A DNA stretch of 40,425 nt from an uncultured Ignavibacteria bacterium (GTDB lineage: Bacteria; Bacteroidota; Ignavibacteria; SZUA-365), in contig CAJXVM010000032.1 of NCBI GenBank assembly GCA_913061095.1, forward strand, positions 1 through 40,425. Reading direction: 5' to 3'. The notes below the pieces were generated by a model. It did not search any database, was not told the origin of the DNA, and worked only from the letters and a program-made list of their open reading frames with translations. The translations under genes were made by a program, and so were the position numbers. Each line of letters starts with the position of its first letter. Within the stretch, counting starts at the first letter, position 1. Shown here in pieces: positions 18,304 to 26,262 of this stretch.

Positions 18304-19653
18304 TCAACCCTCTTCGCCCAGCTGCCGTGTGAGTTTCTGCCGCAATTCCTCGTAGCCGGGCTTACGGAGAAGCGCGAACATGTTGCGCTTGTATTCCTCG
18401 ACACCGGGCTGATTAAAGGGATTGATTTCCAGCGCGTATCCGCTGAGCGCAACCGTTGTCTCGAAGAAATACAGCAGCGCACCTACCGTGGCGGCGTTGA
18501 TTTCCGGCAGCAGGATCGCGGCGTTCGGCACACCGCCGGCGTGATGGGCGAGCGCCGTGCCGCGCATGGCCTGGCGGTTGACCTCCGCGAAAGAATGACC
18601 GGCGAGGTAATTGAGTCCGTCCGCATCATCCTGCTCCTCAGGCACGACGATATCCTCGCGGGCACTTTCGGCAAACAGGAAGGTCTCGAACAGCATGCGC
18701 CGCCCGTCCTGGATGTACTGTCCCATGGAATGAAGATCCGTGGTGTTCGTCACGGCGGCGGGGAAAAGCCCCTTGCCGTCCTTCCCCTCGCTCTCTCCGA
18801 ACAGCTGCTTCCACCATTCGGTCACGTAATGCAGTTCGGGATGGAAGGATGCCAGCACTTCGATGTACCTGCCGCGGCGGTAGAGCGCATCGCGCAGCAT
18901 GGCGTACTGAAATGCAGGATTCGTCGCGGGATCGGCATCCGCACATTGATCGCGCATGGCGACCGCGCCTTCGAGCAGGGCCGACACGTCGATGCCCGCC
19001 ACCGCAATCGGCAGCAGTCCGACCGGCGTGAACACCGAGAATCGTCCACCGACGTCGTCGGGGATGACGAAACTGCGGTATCCCTCCTCGTCGGCGACGC
19101 TGCGCAGGGCGCCCTTCTCCGCATCGGTAGTGGCCACGATACGGCGCGCGGCTTCACCCGGACCGTAGCGTTCCTGCATCCACTGCCGCAGCACGCGAAA
19201 GGCGAGTGCGGGTTCGGTGGTGGTGCCCGACTTTGAGATGACATTGATGCTCACGCGTTTCCCTTCGAGGTGGCGCAGCAGACTCTGCAGATAGCTGCCG
19301 TCGATATGATTGCCGGCATAGACGACCTCGGTGCCACCGTCGCCGAAAGGCGGCGTCAACGCGTCGATCACCGCCCGCGCTCCGAGATACGACCCTCCGA
19401 TCCCGACGACAACAAGCACGTCGGATTCGGCGCGGATTTCCTCCGCGGTGTCACGCAGCGGCTGCAGCCGCTCCAGGCCTTCCGCCGGAAGGTCGATCCA
19501 GCCGAGGAAGTCATTTCCCGCGCCACTGCGATTGCGCAGGACACTCATCGCCTCACGGATTCTGTCCTGTGATGCGGCAAGCGCGGGTTCATCGAGGAAA
19601 GGCCTTGTGTTTTCGGCGTCAATGCGTATCAGTTCGTTCGTCGAATCATTCAT
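18304..19653 (-). CDS. pgi: Glucose-6-phosphate isomerase
   Basis: PGI interconverts glucose-6-P and fructose-6-P. The 449-residue length is that of the short, Bacillus-type form. Signatures seen are GIGGSYLGA (84-92), SKSGTTTE (140-147), the catalytic FGESEGKDGKG block and the C-terminal NPFNQPGVE(E/A)YK with its conserved Q and K. The ATG lies inside the end of ptsI, giving an 8-base overlap, and has GGAG 6 bases upstream. That couples its translation to enzyme I of the PTS. A second isomerase of the PGI/PMI type follows immediately. Confidence 0.95.
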   Translation of the reverse strand: MNDSTNELIRIDAENTRPFLDEPALAASQDRIREAMSVLRNRSGAGNDFLGWIDLPAEGLERLQPLRDTAEEIRAESDVLVVVGIGGSYLGARAVIDALTPPFGDGGTEVVYAGNHIDGSYLQSLLRHLEGKRVSINVISKSGTTTEPALAFRVLRQWMQERYGPGEAARRIVATTDAEKGALRSVADEEGYRSFVIPDDVGGRFSVFTPVGLLPIAVAGIDVSALLEGAVAMRDQCADADPATNPAFQYAMLRDALYRRGRYIEVLASFHPELHYVTEWWKQLFGESEGKDGKGLFPAAVTNTTDLHSMGQYIQDGRRMLFETFLFAESAREDIVVPEEQDDADGLNYLAGHSFAEVNRQAMRGTALAHHAGGVPNAAILLPEINAATVGALLYFFETTVALSGYALEINPFNQPGVEEYKRNMFALLRKPGYEELRQKLTRQLGEEG

Positions 19654-21424
19654 TCTCTGCTCCGTTCTCTCCGTTCAGCATGTTGGCAAACAGTTCGGGA
19701 TGCCTGCGCTGCATGTAATCGGTCAGATACGTGTTGATATCCCGTGCATTCGATTTCATCAGGACTTCGGCCGCGACACGGCGTGCTTCCTCGTGCGTGG
19801 TCGAACGCACGATTTTCTTCACCTCCGGAATCACCGACGGCACCATGGAAAACTCATCGAGCCCGAGTCCGAGCAGAAGCACGGTGGCCAGCGGATTACC
19901 TGCCATCTCGCCGCACATGCCGACCCAGATGTCGTGCCGGTGCCCCGTATCGATCGTGGTCTTGATCGCACGCAGCACGGCAGGATGGAACTCCTGGTAG
20001 AGATCGGCGATGAGCTCGTTGTTGCGGTCCACCGCCATCAGGTACTGCACGAGGTCGTTCGTGCCGATGCTGAAAAAATCCACCCGCTGTGCGAGTTCAT
20101 CGGCCACGAACACCGCGGAGGGGACCTCGATCATCAGCCCGATATCCATCGATGCGTCGAAGGGGATATCCTGTGCGCGCAGTTCCTCCCGCACGTCATC
20201 GAGCAGGTCGAGCACCTCCTGCAGTTCGGCCACGCCCGAGATCATCGGAAACATGATCTTGATGTTCTTCATCCGCGAGGCGCGCAGCAGCGCGCGCAGC
20301 TGCTGACGGAATATTTCGCGCTTGTCGAGCATCATGCGGATGCCGCGCCAGCCGAGAAAGGGATTGGACTCCAGCACACCCGCCTCGAGCAGCTTATCAC
20401 CGCCGATGTCGAACGTTCGGAAAATCACCGGCTGTGGATACATCATGTGCGCGATTTCACTGTACTCGATGTACTGCTCCTGCTCCGAAGGGAAATCACC
20501 TTTCTCGATATACAGATGTTCGGTGCGGTAGAGACCGATCCCCTTCGATCCCTGCGTGATCACGTATTCAAGTTCGTTGATGAACTCCGCATTCGCCGAA
20601 AGCTCCACCTTGTGCTCGTCGGGTGTGACACAGGGCAGGTCTACGAGATCCTTGAGCTCGCGTTCGAGCCGTTCGATGCGCTCGATTTTCCTGCGGTATT
20701 CCTGCAGATGCTCGTCACTGGGATTGACAATGATCAGCCCCCGCTGTCCGTCGATGATCACCTCATCACCCGTGTGGACGTGTTCGGTAATGGTGTGCAG
20801 CGCAGTGACGGCGGGAATTTTCAGCGACCGTGACAGGATGGCGGCGTGCGAGGTAATACCGCCGAGATCCGTGGCGTACCCGAGCACGTCGTTCTTGCTG
20901 AAAAGGATTGTGTCGGACGGGGTCAGCTGATTCGCGAAGATTACATGCTCACTTTCGACGGTCGAGTGCAGGCGCTTTTTCTGCAGATTTCTGATGATAC
21001 GCTGTCCCACCTCATCGATATCCACCATGCGCTCGCGCAGGAGCTCGTCGGTGTTGTGGTTGAGCATCGCACGATATTTCTGCAGTTCGTCGTATATCAG
21101 GAAGTCCGCATTTTTCTTCTCGCGCGCGAGGCGCTGTTCGAGCGCCTTGCGCATCTCAGGATCGTCGATCATCATCAACTGCCCTTCGAAAATCTGTGCG
21201 GCATCCTCGTCCAGTTTCTCGTGCGCGAACGAAGTGATTTTCCGCAGCTGATGGCGCGAACGCTCCATGGCCTCGTCGAGCAGGTGCAGTTCCGTCGCGA
21301 GTTCGCTATCGCTGAGGATGCGTTCGGTGACAAACACCTCCTCACGTTCATACACGTATGCCGGACCGATGGCAATACCGCCGGATGCGGGAAGTCCCTT
21401 GAGAATGATTTCCTGTTTCGCCAT
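19646..21424 (-). CDS. ptsI: PTS enzyme I (phosphoenolpyruvate-protein phosphotransferase)
   Basis: Enzyme I takes phosphate from PEP and passes it to HPr. The 592 residues are close to the usual 570-590. The phospho-histidine H193 lies in GGITSHAAI, and the PEP-binding C-terminal barrel shows FRTFDIGGDK, the LGWRGIRMML segment, FSIGTNDLVQY and the GMCGEMAGNP cysteine motif. All catalytic elements look intact. It lies 33 bases after HPr and overlaps pgi. No EIIA, EIIB or EIIC sugar-specific component is found in the window, which fits a regulatory rather than transport PTS, although such genes could lie elsewhere. Confidence 0.96.
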   Translation of the reverse strand: MAKQEIILKGLPASGGIAIGPAYVYEREEVFVTERILSDSELATELHLLDEAMERSRHQLRKITSFAHEKLDEDAAQIFEGQLMMIDDPEMRKALEQRLAREKKNADFLIYDELQKYRAMLNHNTDELLRERMVDIDEVGQRIIRNLQKKRLHSTVESEHVIFANQLTPSDTILFSKNDVLGYATDLGGITSHAAILSRSLKIPAVTALHTITEHVHTGDEVIIDGQRGLIIVNPSDEHLQEYRRKIERIERLERELKDLVDLPCVTPDEHKVELSANAEFINELEYVITQGSKGIGLYRTEHLYIEKGDFPSEQEQYIEYSEIAHMMYPQPVIFRTFDIGGDKLLEAGVLESNPFLGWRGIRMMLDKREIFRQQLRALLRASRMKNIKIMFPMISGVAELQEVLDLLDDVREELRAQDIPFDASMDIGLMIEVPSAVFVADELAQRVDFFSIGTNDLVQYLMAVDRNNELIADLYQEFHPAVLRAIKTTIDTGHRHDIWVGMCGEMAGNPLATVLLLGLGLDEFSMVPSVIPEVKKIVRSTTHEEARRVAAEVLMKSNARDINTYLTDYMQRRHPELFANMLNGENGAENE

Positions 21425-21457
21425 TGACAGCGCCCGTCCCTTGTGATCGATTGCGTT

Positions 21458-21724
21458 CTACAGCTCGCCGAATCCTTCTTCGAACAGACCGGTGATCGCG
21501 GCCGCCATCTCTTCTTCGTCTTCGCCTTCGAACGTGAGCACGAGCGTGGATCCCTGCTCCGCCGCCAGGGTCATCACGCCGATAATACTTTTCCCGTTGA
21601 TCTCGAAATCATCCTTCTTGATATAGAAATCCGATACATAACCGGCCGCGGTCTTGACCAGGGCGGCGGCGGGACGCGTGTGCAGACCGGTACGGTTTCT
21701 TATCGTGATCTCACGTTCGATCAT
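21458..21724 (-). CDS. ptsH: HPr phosphocarrier protein
   Basis: HPr accepts phosphate from enzyme I. At 88 residues it has the normal size. H15 lies in GLHTRPA, with T in place of the more usual A. S46 lies in NGKSIIGVMTL, the site phosphorylated by HPr kinase in bacteria that have it. Both regulatory positions fall at exactly the classical residue numbers. The gene begins 5 bases after the polyprenyl synthase stop and is followed by ptsI. No HPr kinase gene is in the window. Confidence 0.95.
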   Translation of the reverse strand: MIEREITIRNRTGLHTRPAAALVKTAAGYVSDFYIKKDDFEINGKSIIGVMTLAAEQGSTLVLTFEGEDEEEMAAAITGLFEEGFGEL

Positions 21725-21729
21725 CCGCG

Positions 21730-22710
21730 TCAGTGCTTTCGTTCAAGAAGCATGTGCGCAAGCCACGCGAGCATGCGGCGGCCTTCGTTATCTTCGAGTT
21801 CGTCCAGTGCACGAAGCGCGGCGGCTGTGTCCGCTTCAATGTTCCTGCGCGCATCGTCGAGCACGCCAAGCCGGTCATACACCGCGGTGACGCGCTCCAC
21901 GAGGTGATCGCGCCCGGCAGTCTGCGTCGCGACGGAACGGAGAAGATCCCGGTCCGCCCCCTCCGCCGCATTGAGCGCATGCACGAGGAGGAAGGTTTTC
22001 TTTCCTTCGAGGATATCACCGCCGATGGGCTTGCCGAGCTTCTCCTTGTCGGCGACGACGTCGAGCAGGTCATCCTGCACCTGGAAGGCACGTCCGACGC
22101 AGCGTGCATACTCAACCAGCGCTGCGGTCTGTGTGGCGTCCGCGCCGCCGATGATGGCACCCATTTCCGCGGAAATGGCCACCAGCCAGCCGGTTTTCTT
22201 GCTGATCATCATGAAATACTGCTCCTCGGTAACCGAGGGCAGCGCTTCGAATTCCTTGTCATAGCTCTGTCCCTCGCAGACCTCGATCACACCGTCGGTG
22301 AATACGCGGGTCAGCGCGCGCACGTCACCCCGTTCGGTATTGAGGAGCGTCTTGTAGGCGATGCCCATCAGTTCATCGCCGACGAGAATGGCGATGTTTT
22401 CATCCCACTTCCGATGCACGGTTTCGCGTCCGCGGCGCGTGTCGGCGCGGTCCATGATATCATCGTGGACAAGGGTGAAGTTATGGAGGATTTCCACTGC
22501 CGTCCCGGCTTCGACGGCATCCATCGGATCGCCGCCGGCTGCCTGGCAGGCGAGCATGACCAGCACCGGACGGATACGCTTTCCGCCGCCGCTGAGCACG
22601 TAGCGCGCGGGTTCATACATGGTGACCGGTTCGTCACGGTCGATGACCGTCGCGAGGCGCCGGTCGATGATGTTACGGTATCGTTCGTACCGCTCGATAA
22701 ACTCGTTCAT
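21730..22710 (-). CDS. Polyprenyl (probably geranylgeranyl/farnesyl) diphosphate synthase
   Basis: A 326-residue trans-isoprenyl diphosphate synthase that elongates allylic diphosphates with IPP. The first aspartate-rich motif DDIMD is at 83-87, the second DDLLD at 213-217, and GGGKRIRP is at 41-48. The fifth residue before the first motif is phenylalanine (F78) and the motif has no two-residue insertion. In characterised enzymes this pattern goes with short products such as GGPP, but product length needs an assay. It starts three bases after the type 2 isomerase and ends five bases before HPr. The substrate-supplying isomerase next to it supports the assignment. Confidence 0.92.
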   Translation of the reverse strand: MNEFIERYERYRNIIDRRLATVIDRDEPVTMYEPARYVLSGGGKRIRPVLVMLACQAAGGDPMDAVEAGTAVEILHNFTLVHDDIMDRADTRRGRETVHRKWDENIAILVGDELMGIAYKTLLNTERGDVRALTRVFTDGVIEVCEGQSYDKEFEALPSVTEEQYFMMISKKTGWLVAISAEMGAIIGGADATQTAALVEYARCVGRAFQVQDDLLDVVADKEKLGKPIGGDILEGKKTFLLVHALNAAEGADRDLLRSVATQTAGRDHLVERVTAVYDRLGVLDDARRNIEADTAAALRALDELEDNEGRRMLAWLAHMLLERKH

Positions 22711-22713
22711 ACG

Positions 22714-23748
22714 TCAGCATTCATTCCTTTTGCAGATGGGCGAGCGCCGCAGCCGGCCGAGATCGGACGCGCCCGTGAGAAACATGACACCGAGCAGATC
22801 GCGCTTCCAGCCGCAGATGCGGCCGCGGAGCGCATCCGGACCATCGTTCATGAGCGCGGTCAGCAGTGGACGCGCGGAACCGGCGATTTCAGCACCGAGC
22901 GCGAGACATTTTGCGATCATCACACCGTCGCTGATTCCGCCCGAAGCGATGACGCGCATATCCTGCGGCCTGTTGATGCGCAGTTCTTCGAGCGCCTGCG
23001 CCGTCGGAATCCCCCAGTCCCAGAATTCCTGAGAGATCTCACACCCTTCGCCGCGGCGCAGCATTTCCACACCCGCCCAGCTCGTGCCGCCCGCTCCCGC
23101 GACGTCGATCCACTGCACGCCGACCTCATGCGCCCGCATGGCCGCCTCGCGTGAGATCCCCGCGCCGACCTCCTTGAGGATCACCGGAACAGAAAGCTCC
23201 CGCACCAGCATGGCAAGGCCTTCGAGCACACCGCGGAAGCGGGCCTCGCCTTCGGGCTGCAGGAATTCCTGCAGGGGATTCGTATGCACAACGAGGGCAT
23301 CCGCCTCGATCAGCTCGACGAGGTACTGCGCGGGACGCGCGTCTTCCATCGCCGCGACCTCCACCGCGCCAATATTGGCGAGGATGGGGATGGTCGGCGC
23401 ATTGCGGCGCATGATGCGATAGGATTCATGGAAGGTGTCATTCTCCAGTGCCTGGCGCATGCTGCCGGCACCGATGGCGAGACGGAGATCTTCGGCCACC
23501 TCGGCGAGATCGCCGTTGATACGCTCCGCCTCGGCGTATCCGCCGGTCATTCCGGATATCAGCAGCGGGAAGGAGAGCGATTTCCCGAGAAAATCCGTGG
23601 ACGTGTCGATGTCCTCGACATTGAGTTCCGGCAGCGCGTTGTGCTGGAAGTACCATTCCTCGAGTCCATTGGTTTTGCCACGGAACGATACCTGTTCGTT
23701 CACGCAGAGATCGACATGGTCTTTCTTGCGGGATGATGTCCTGGACAT
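22714..23748 (-). CDS. fni: Isopentenyl-diphosphate delta-isomerase, type 2
   Basis: The type 2 isomerase is an FMN- and NADPH-dependent enzyme that interconverts IPP and DMAPP. The 344 residues have the FMN-barrel features of the family: SRKKDH near the N-terminus, ISGMTGG (66-72), the IGAGSMRQ segment, NIGA, HTNPLQEF...P(E)G, LKEVGAGIS, DVAGAGGTSWAGVE and ASGGISDG. It is the first gene of the 12-gene minus-strand run. No strong Shine-Dalgarno precedes the ATG. Since IspH already produces both IPP and DMAPP, this enzyme would serve to balance them for the synthase encoded next. Confidence 0.94.
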   Translation of the reverse strand: MSRTSSRKKDHVDLCVNEQVSFRGKTNGLEEWYFQHNALPELNVEDIDTSTDFLGKSLSFPLLISGMTGGYAEAERINGDLAEVAEDLRLAIGAGSMRQALENDTFHESYRIMRRNAPTIPILANIGAVEVAAMEDARPAQYLVELIEADALVVHTNPLQEFLQPEGEARFRGVLEGLAMLVRELSVPVILKEVGAGISREAAMRAHEVGVQWIDVAGAGGTSWAGVEMLRRGEGCEISQEFWDWGIPTAQALEELRINRPQDMRVIASGGISDGVMIAKCLALGAEIAGSARPLLTALMNDGPDALRGRICGWKRDLLGVMFLTGASDLGRLRRSPICKRNEC

Positions 23749-23880
23749 GGGCTGAAAACTCTGAAAAACCGCGAATCAGTCCCGAAATCGCCGGTGGCTG
23801 AGGGAGAATTCCGGACACACAAAGTACAAAAGAAATCGTAAAAAACCCCGCCAACCGAGGAGATGAAATGCTCTTGGCAA

Positions 23881-23999
23881 CACGAAGGGACGAAGACACA
23901 AAGCCACGAAAGGAAAATCAAAAGAAAAGCCCCGACAGTGATTGGCGGAGCTTTTTCAAAGAATCATTCGTGTCTTCGTGTCCTGGCGCCTTCGTGCCC
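23881..23999. repeat. Inverted pair of degenerate CTTCGTG-phrase repeats
   Basis: The stretch 23881-23912 is built from CACGAAG/GACGAAGACAC words. The stretch 23966-23999 is built from their reverse complements (TTCGTGTCTTCGTGTCC, CCTTCGTG). They flank the dsbD terminator hairpin. A third related unit lies at 38261-38289. They are non-coding and occur only in gene gaps here. Confidence 0.6.
23925..23956 (-). terminator. Rho-independent terminator after dsbD
   Basis: AAAAGC-C-CCG (23925-23934) pairs with CGG-A-GCTTTT (23946-23955), with one mismatch and an 11-base loop. Read on the minus strand, the stem is followed by TTTTCTTTT. It lies about 57 bases after the dsbD stop and before the fni gene. 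The symmetric A and T ends make it possibly bidirectional. Confidence 0.6.
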
Positions 24000-24012
24000 A
24001 ACATGATCAGTG

Positions 24013-26115
24013 CTATCGCATGGCGACGGACTGTGTTTCCTGGAATTTCGCGAGGCCATCCTTGAGGAAGCGCACGAATTCCTGCGGCTTGCGCGTCATG
24101 CCGGGGAAACTGCTGATCTTCTCGCCGTCGGAATCGAGGGTCACGTACAGCGGAAGGGCGACCGTGCCGAAACGCGCCTCCTGGAAGTCGCGGTTGCGTT
24201 CGTATACTTCACCCTGGCCGTCGGTATACAGACGAACAAGCACGTAATCCCGGAACAGCTCCTGTACATCCGGACGCGGGAAGATATTTGATTCCATCCA
24301 GCGGCAGTTCGTGCACGCGAAGCCGGTGAAATCCAGGAATACCGGCTTGCCCTCCTGCTGCGCCGCCTTCAGCGCCGATTCGTAATCCGAGAACCATCGT
24401 TCCTCCCCGTGCAAGGCAGCCGCATCCCCATGCGATGACGCCGTCTCCCCGCCGGTGCTCATCCCGGCGCCGGTCATGGAGCCCATCGATGCCGCCTGGA
24501 TGGCCTCCTGGTAATTCATGGGCGGCAGAAAGGCGTCAAGCTCCCCGAGCGGCTTGTCGTTGAGTCCGGTGTAGAGATACACCGAGATGCCGAGGAAGAA
24601 CACGCCCCACAGCATGCGCACGACGCCGACTTTCTCGATAGGACTGTCATGCGGCAGCTGGAACTTGCCGAGCAGGTACACGGTGATGAGGATGCCGATA
24701 CCGACCCAGAAGCTCAGGAAGAGATCGCGGCTGAGAATGCCCATGCTCCAGATCAGGTCGACGTTGGAGAGGAATTTCATCGCGGCCGCAAGCTCGAGAA
24801 AGCCCATCACAACCTTGACCGAGTTCAGCCAGCCGCCGCTCTTCGGCATGGATTTCAGCCATGACGGGAAGAGGGCCAGGAGGAAAAACGGCAGTGCGAA
24901 TACGCTGGAGAACGCCAGCATGCCCACGACGGACCACCAGATTTCGCCCTTCGCCGCGGCAACCATGACGGTGCCGACAAACGGCACGGTGCAGGTGAAG
25001 CTGGTCAGTGTGAACGTGAGACCCATCAAAAGCAGGCTCGCGATCCCCTGACCGCTGCCCGAGGCCACGGTCAGTTTCGTGAGAATGCCCGACGGCACAA
25101 CGATCTCGAACAGTCCGAAGAGGTTCAGCGCGAACACGATGAACACCAGGGCGATGAGGATGTTCATCCACGGGTTCGCCGCGAATTGATTGATCCCCGA
25201 CGCCCCGAAAAGCAGGGCAAGCAATATCCCCAGTCCGGTGAAGGTGAAGATGATGCCGAAGGAATAAATGGACGCGTCGCGCACGGACTGCAGCCGTGTC
25301 GCGGCTTCGCGCTTGGTGAAAAAGCTCACGGTGATCGGGATCATCGGGAAGACGCAGGGCGTCAGCAGCGCCAGCGCGCCGACCGACATCGCGAGCCCGA
25401 TGTAGGCCCAGAGTCCTTCCTGCTTGGCTTTCTCCACGTCGGCCTCGTCGCCGTAGCCGAGTGATTCTTCCTCGCCCTCCGCTCCGGCCTCCGCGTCCTC
25501 CGCGGCAGCCTCGTCGGCAGCACCGGCGTCGGTCCCCTCAACGGCAGCGAGATCCTCGCCATCCGTTTCGCCGTTTTCCCCGGCCGCGGCCATGGCGCTC
25601 TCATCGGCGGCCTGCTCCGCGGCAGCCGCAGACGCGGCTTCCACGGTGATGTCGATGGGAACCTCGACCGTCTTCGGCGGCAGGCACATGCGGTCGTTGC
25701 AGGCCATGAACGTCACTTCCACGACGGCCTTCTGCTTCCCGGGCTTCGCATCCTTCTTCACCGTGCCCGTCACCGTGAACGTGACATCCTCTTTGAAATA
25801 CTCCGTTTCGATACCGAATGCCTCGTCGTATTTCACCTTGGGCTTCGGCTGCCGGACGCTCCCCTTGCGGGACAGCGGCGCATCCGCGGCGAAGGTGATG
25901 TCCGTCGGCACCGGGCCCTCCTCCTTCGGAGTCGTGGAGTAGATATACCAGCCCTCATTGACATCGGCAGTGACCTTGACGTCCACCGTGCCACCGGCTT
26001 TCACCGTTGTGCTGACCGGCTTCGCGGACCAGGTCGCGGCTTCCTGCGCGTGAAGCTGCATGCTGAATATCGGAAGGAGAATTGCGAGCAGAGGGAGGGA
26101 AAGCAGTCGTTTCAT
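24013..26115 (-). CDS. dsbD: Thiol:disulfide interchange protein DsbD
   Basis: DsbD carries electrons from cytoplasmic thioredoxin to periplasmic thiol proteins. After a signal peptide (1-24) come the N-terminal DsbD domain with C139 and C144 (MACNDRMC), a highly acidic Ala/Glu/Asp/Gly linker (about 160-233), a CcdA-type membrane domain of about eight helices with C254 (LTPCVFPMIP) and its partner in SFTCTVPF, and a C-terminal thioredoxin domain with C601-T-N-C604. All three redox pairs are present. An upstream TTG at 26157 is rejected because ATG 26115 starts a normal signal peptide and a candidate promoter lies between 26159 and 26189. LptD is encoded just upstream. Confidence 0.93.
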   Translation of the reverse strand: MKRLLSLPLLAILLPIFSMQLHAQEAATWSAKPVSTTVKAGGTVDVKVTADVNEGWYIYSTTPKEEGPVPTDITFAADAPLSRKGSVRQPKPKVKYDEAFGIETEYFKEDVTFTVTGTVKKDAKPGKQKAVVEVTFMACNDRMCLPPKTVEVPIDITVEAASAAAAEQAADESAMAAAGENGETDGEDLAAVEGTDAGAADEAAAEDAEAGAEGEEESLGYGDEADVEKAKQEGLWAYIGLAMSVGALALLTPCVFPMIPITVSFFTKREAATRLQSVRDASIYSFGIIFTFTGLGILLALLFGASGINQFAANPWMNILIALVFIVFALNLFGLFEIVVPSGILTKLTVASGSGQGIASLLLMGLTFTLTSFTCTVPFVGTVMVAAAKGEIWWSVVGMLAFSSVFALPFFLLALFPSWLKSMPKSGGWLNSVKVVMGFLELAAAMKFLSNVDLIWSMGILSRDLFLSFWVGIGILITVYLLGKFQLPHDSPIEKVGVVRMLWGVFFLGISVYLYTGLNDKPLGELDAFLPPMNYQEAIQAASMGSMTGAGMSTGGETASSHGDAAALHGEERWFSDYESALKAAQQEGKPVFLDFTGFACTNCRWMESNIFPRPDVQELFRDYVLVRLYTDGQGEVYERNRDFQEARFGTVALPLYVTLDSDGEKISSFPGMTRKPQEFVRFLKDGLAKFQETQSVAMR

Positions 26116-26158
26116 GATGCTGTCGGATGGTAAGTAGCGAAAAATTCGTTCAATCAAT

Positions 26159-26189
26159 GAATAATACGAAGTTCCATCACCAGCGACAA
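26159..26189 (-). promoter_or_regulatory. Candidate promoter of dsbD
   Basis: On the minus strand TTG (26189-26187), 20 bases, then TATTATTC (26166-26159). Spacing fits the Bacteroidetes form but the downstream element matches TAnnTTTG only partly. It would give a leader of roughly 38 bases before the ATG at 26115. The gap between lptD and dsbD (26116-26262) shows nothing else. Confidence 0.3.
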
Positions 26190-26262
26190 TGACAAAACGG
26201 CGTATCGCTGTATATGATGCAGCAGGGATGCAGGATGATTCAAATTTGAAGGGTGTACGGGA

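Noticed and set aside
18177-18482. N-terminal extension of the bifunctional isomerase
   Set aside because: The extra part overlaps pgi in another frame, looks non-globular and lacks a ribosome binding site; ATG 18176 with GAGG gives the family length.
19331-20833. Plus-strand 500-codon open frame opposite ptsI and pgi
   Set aside because: Both minus-strand genes have intact catalytic motifs; the forward translation resembles no protein family.
21733-23154. Plus-strand 473-codon frame opposite the prenyl synthase and fni
   Set aside because: Antisense to two well-supported enzymes; low-complexity H/D/R-rich translation typical of shadows.
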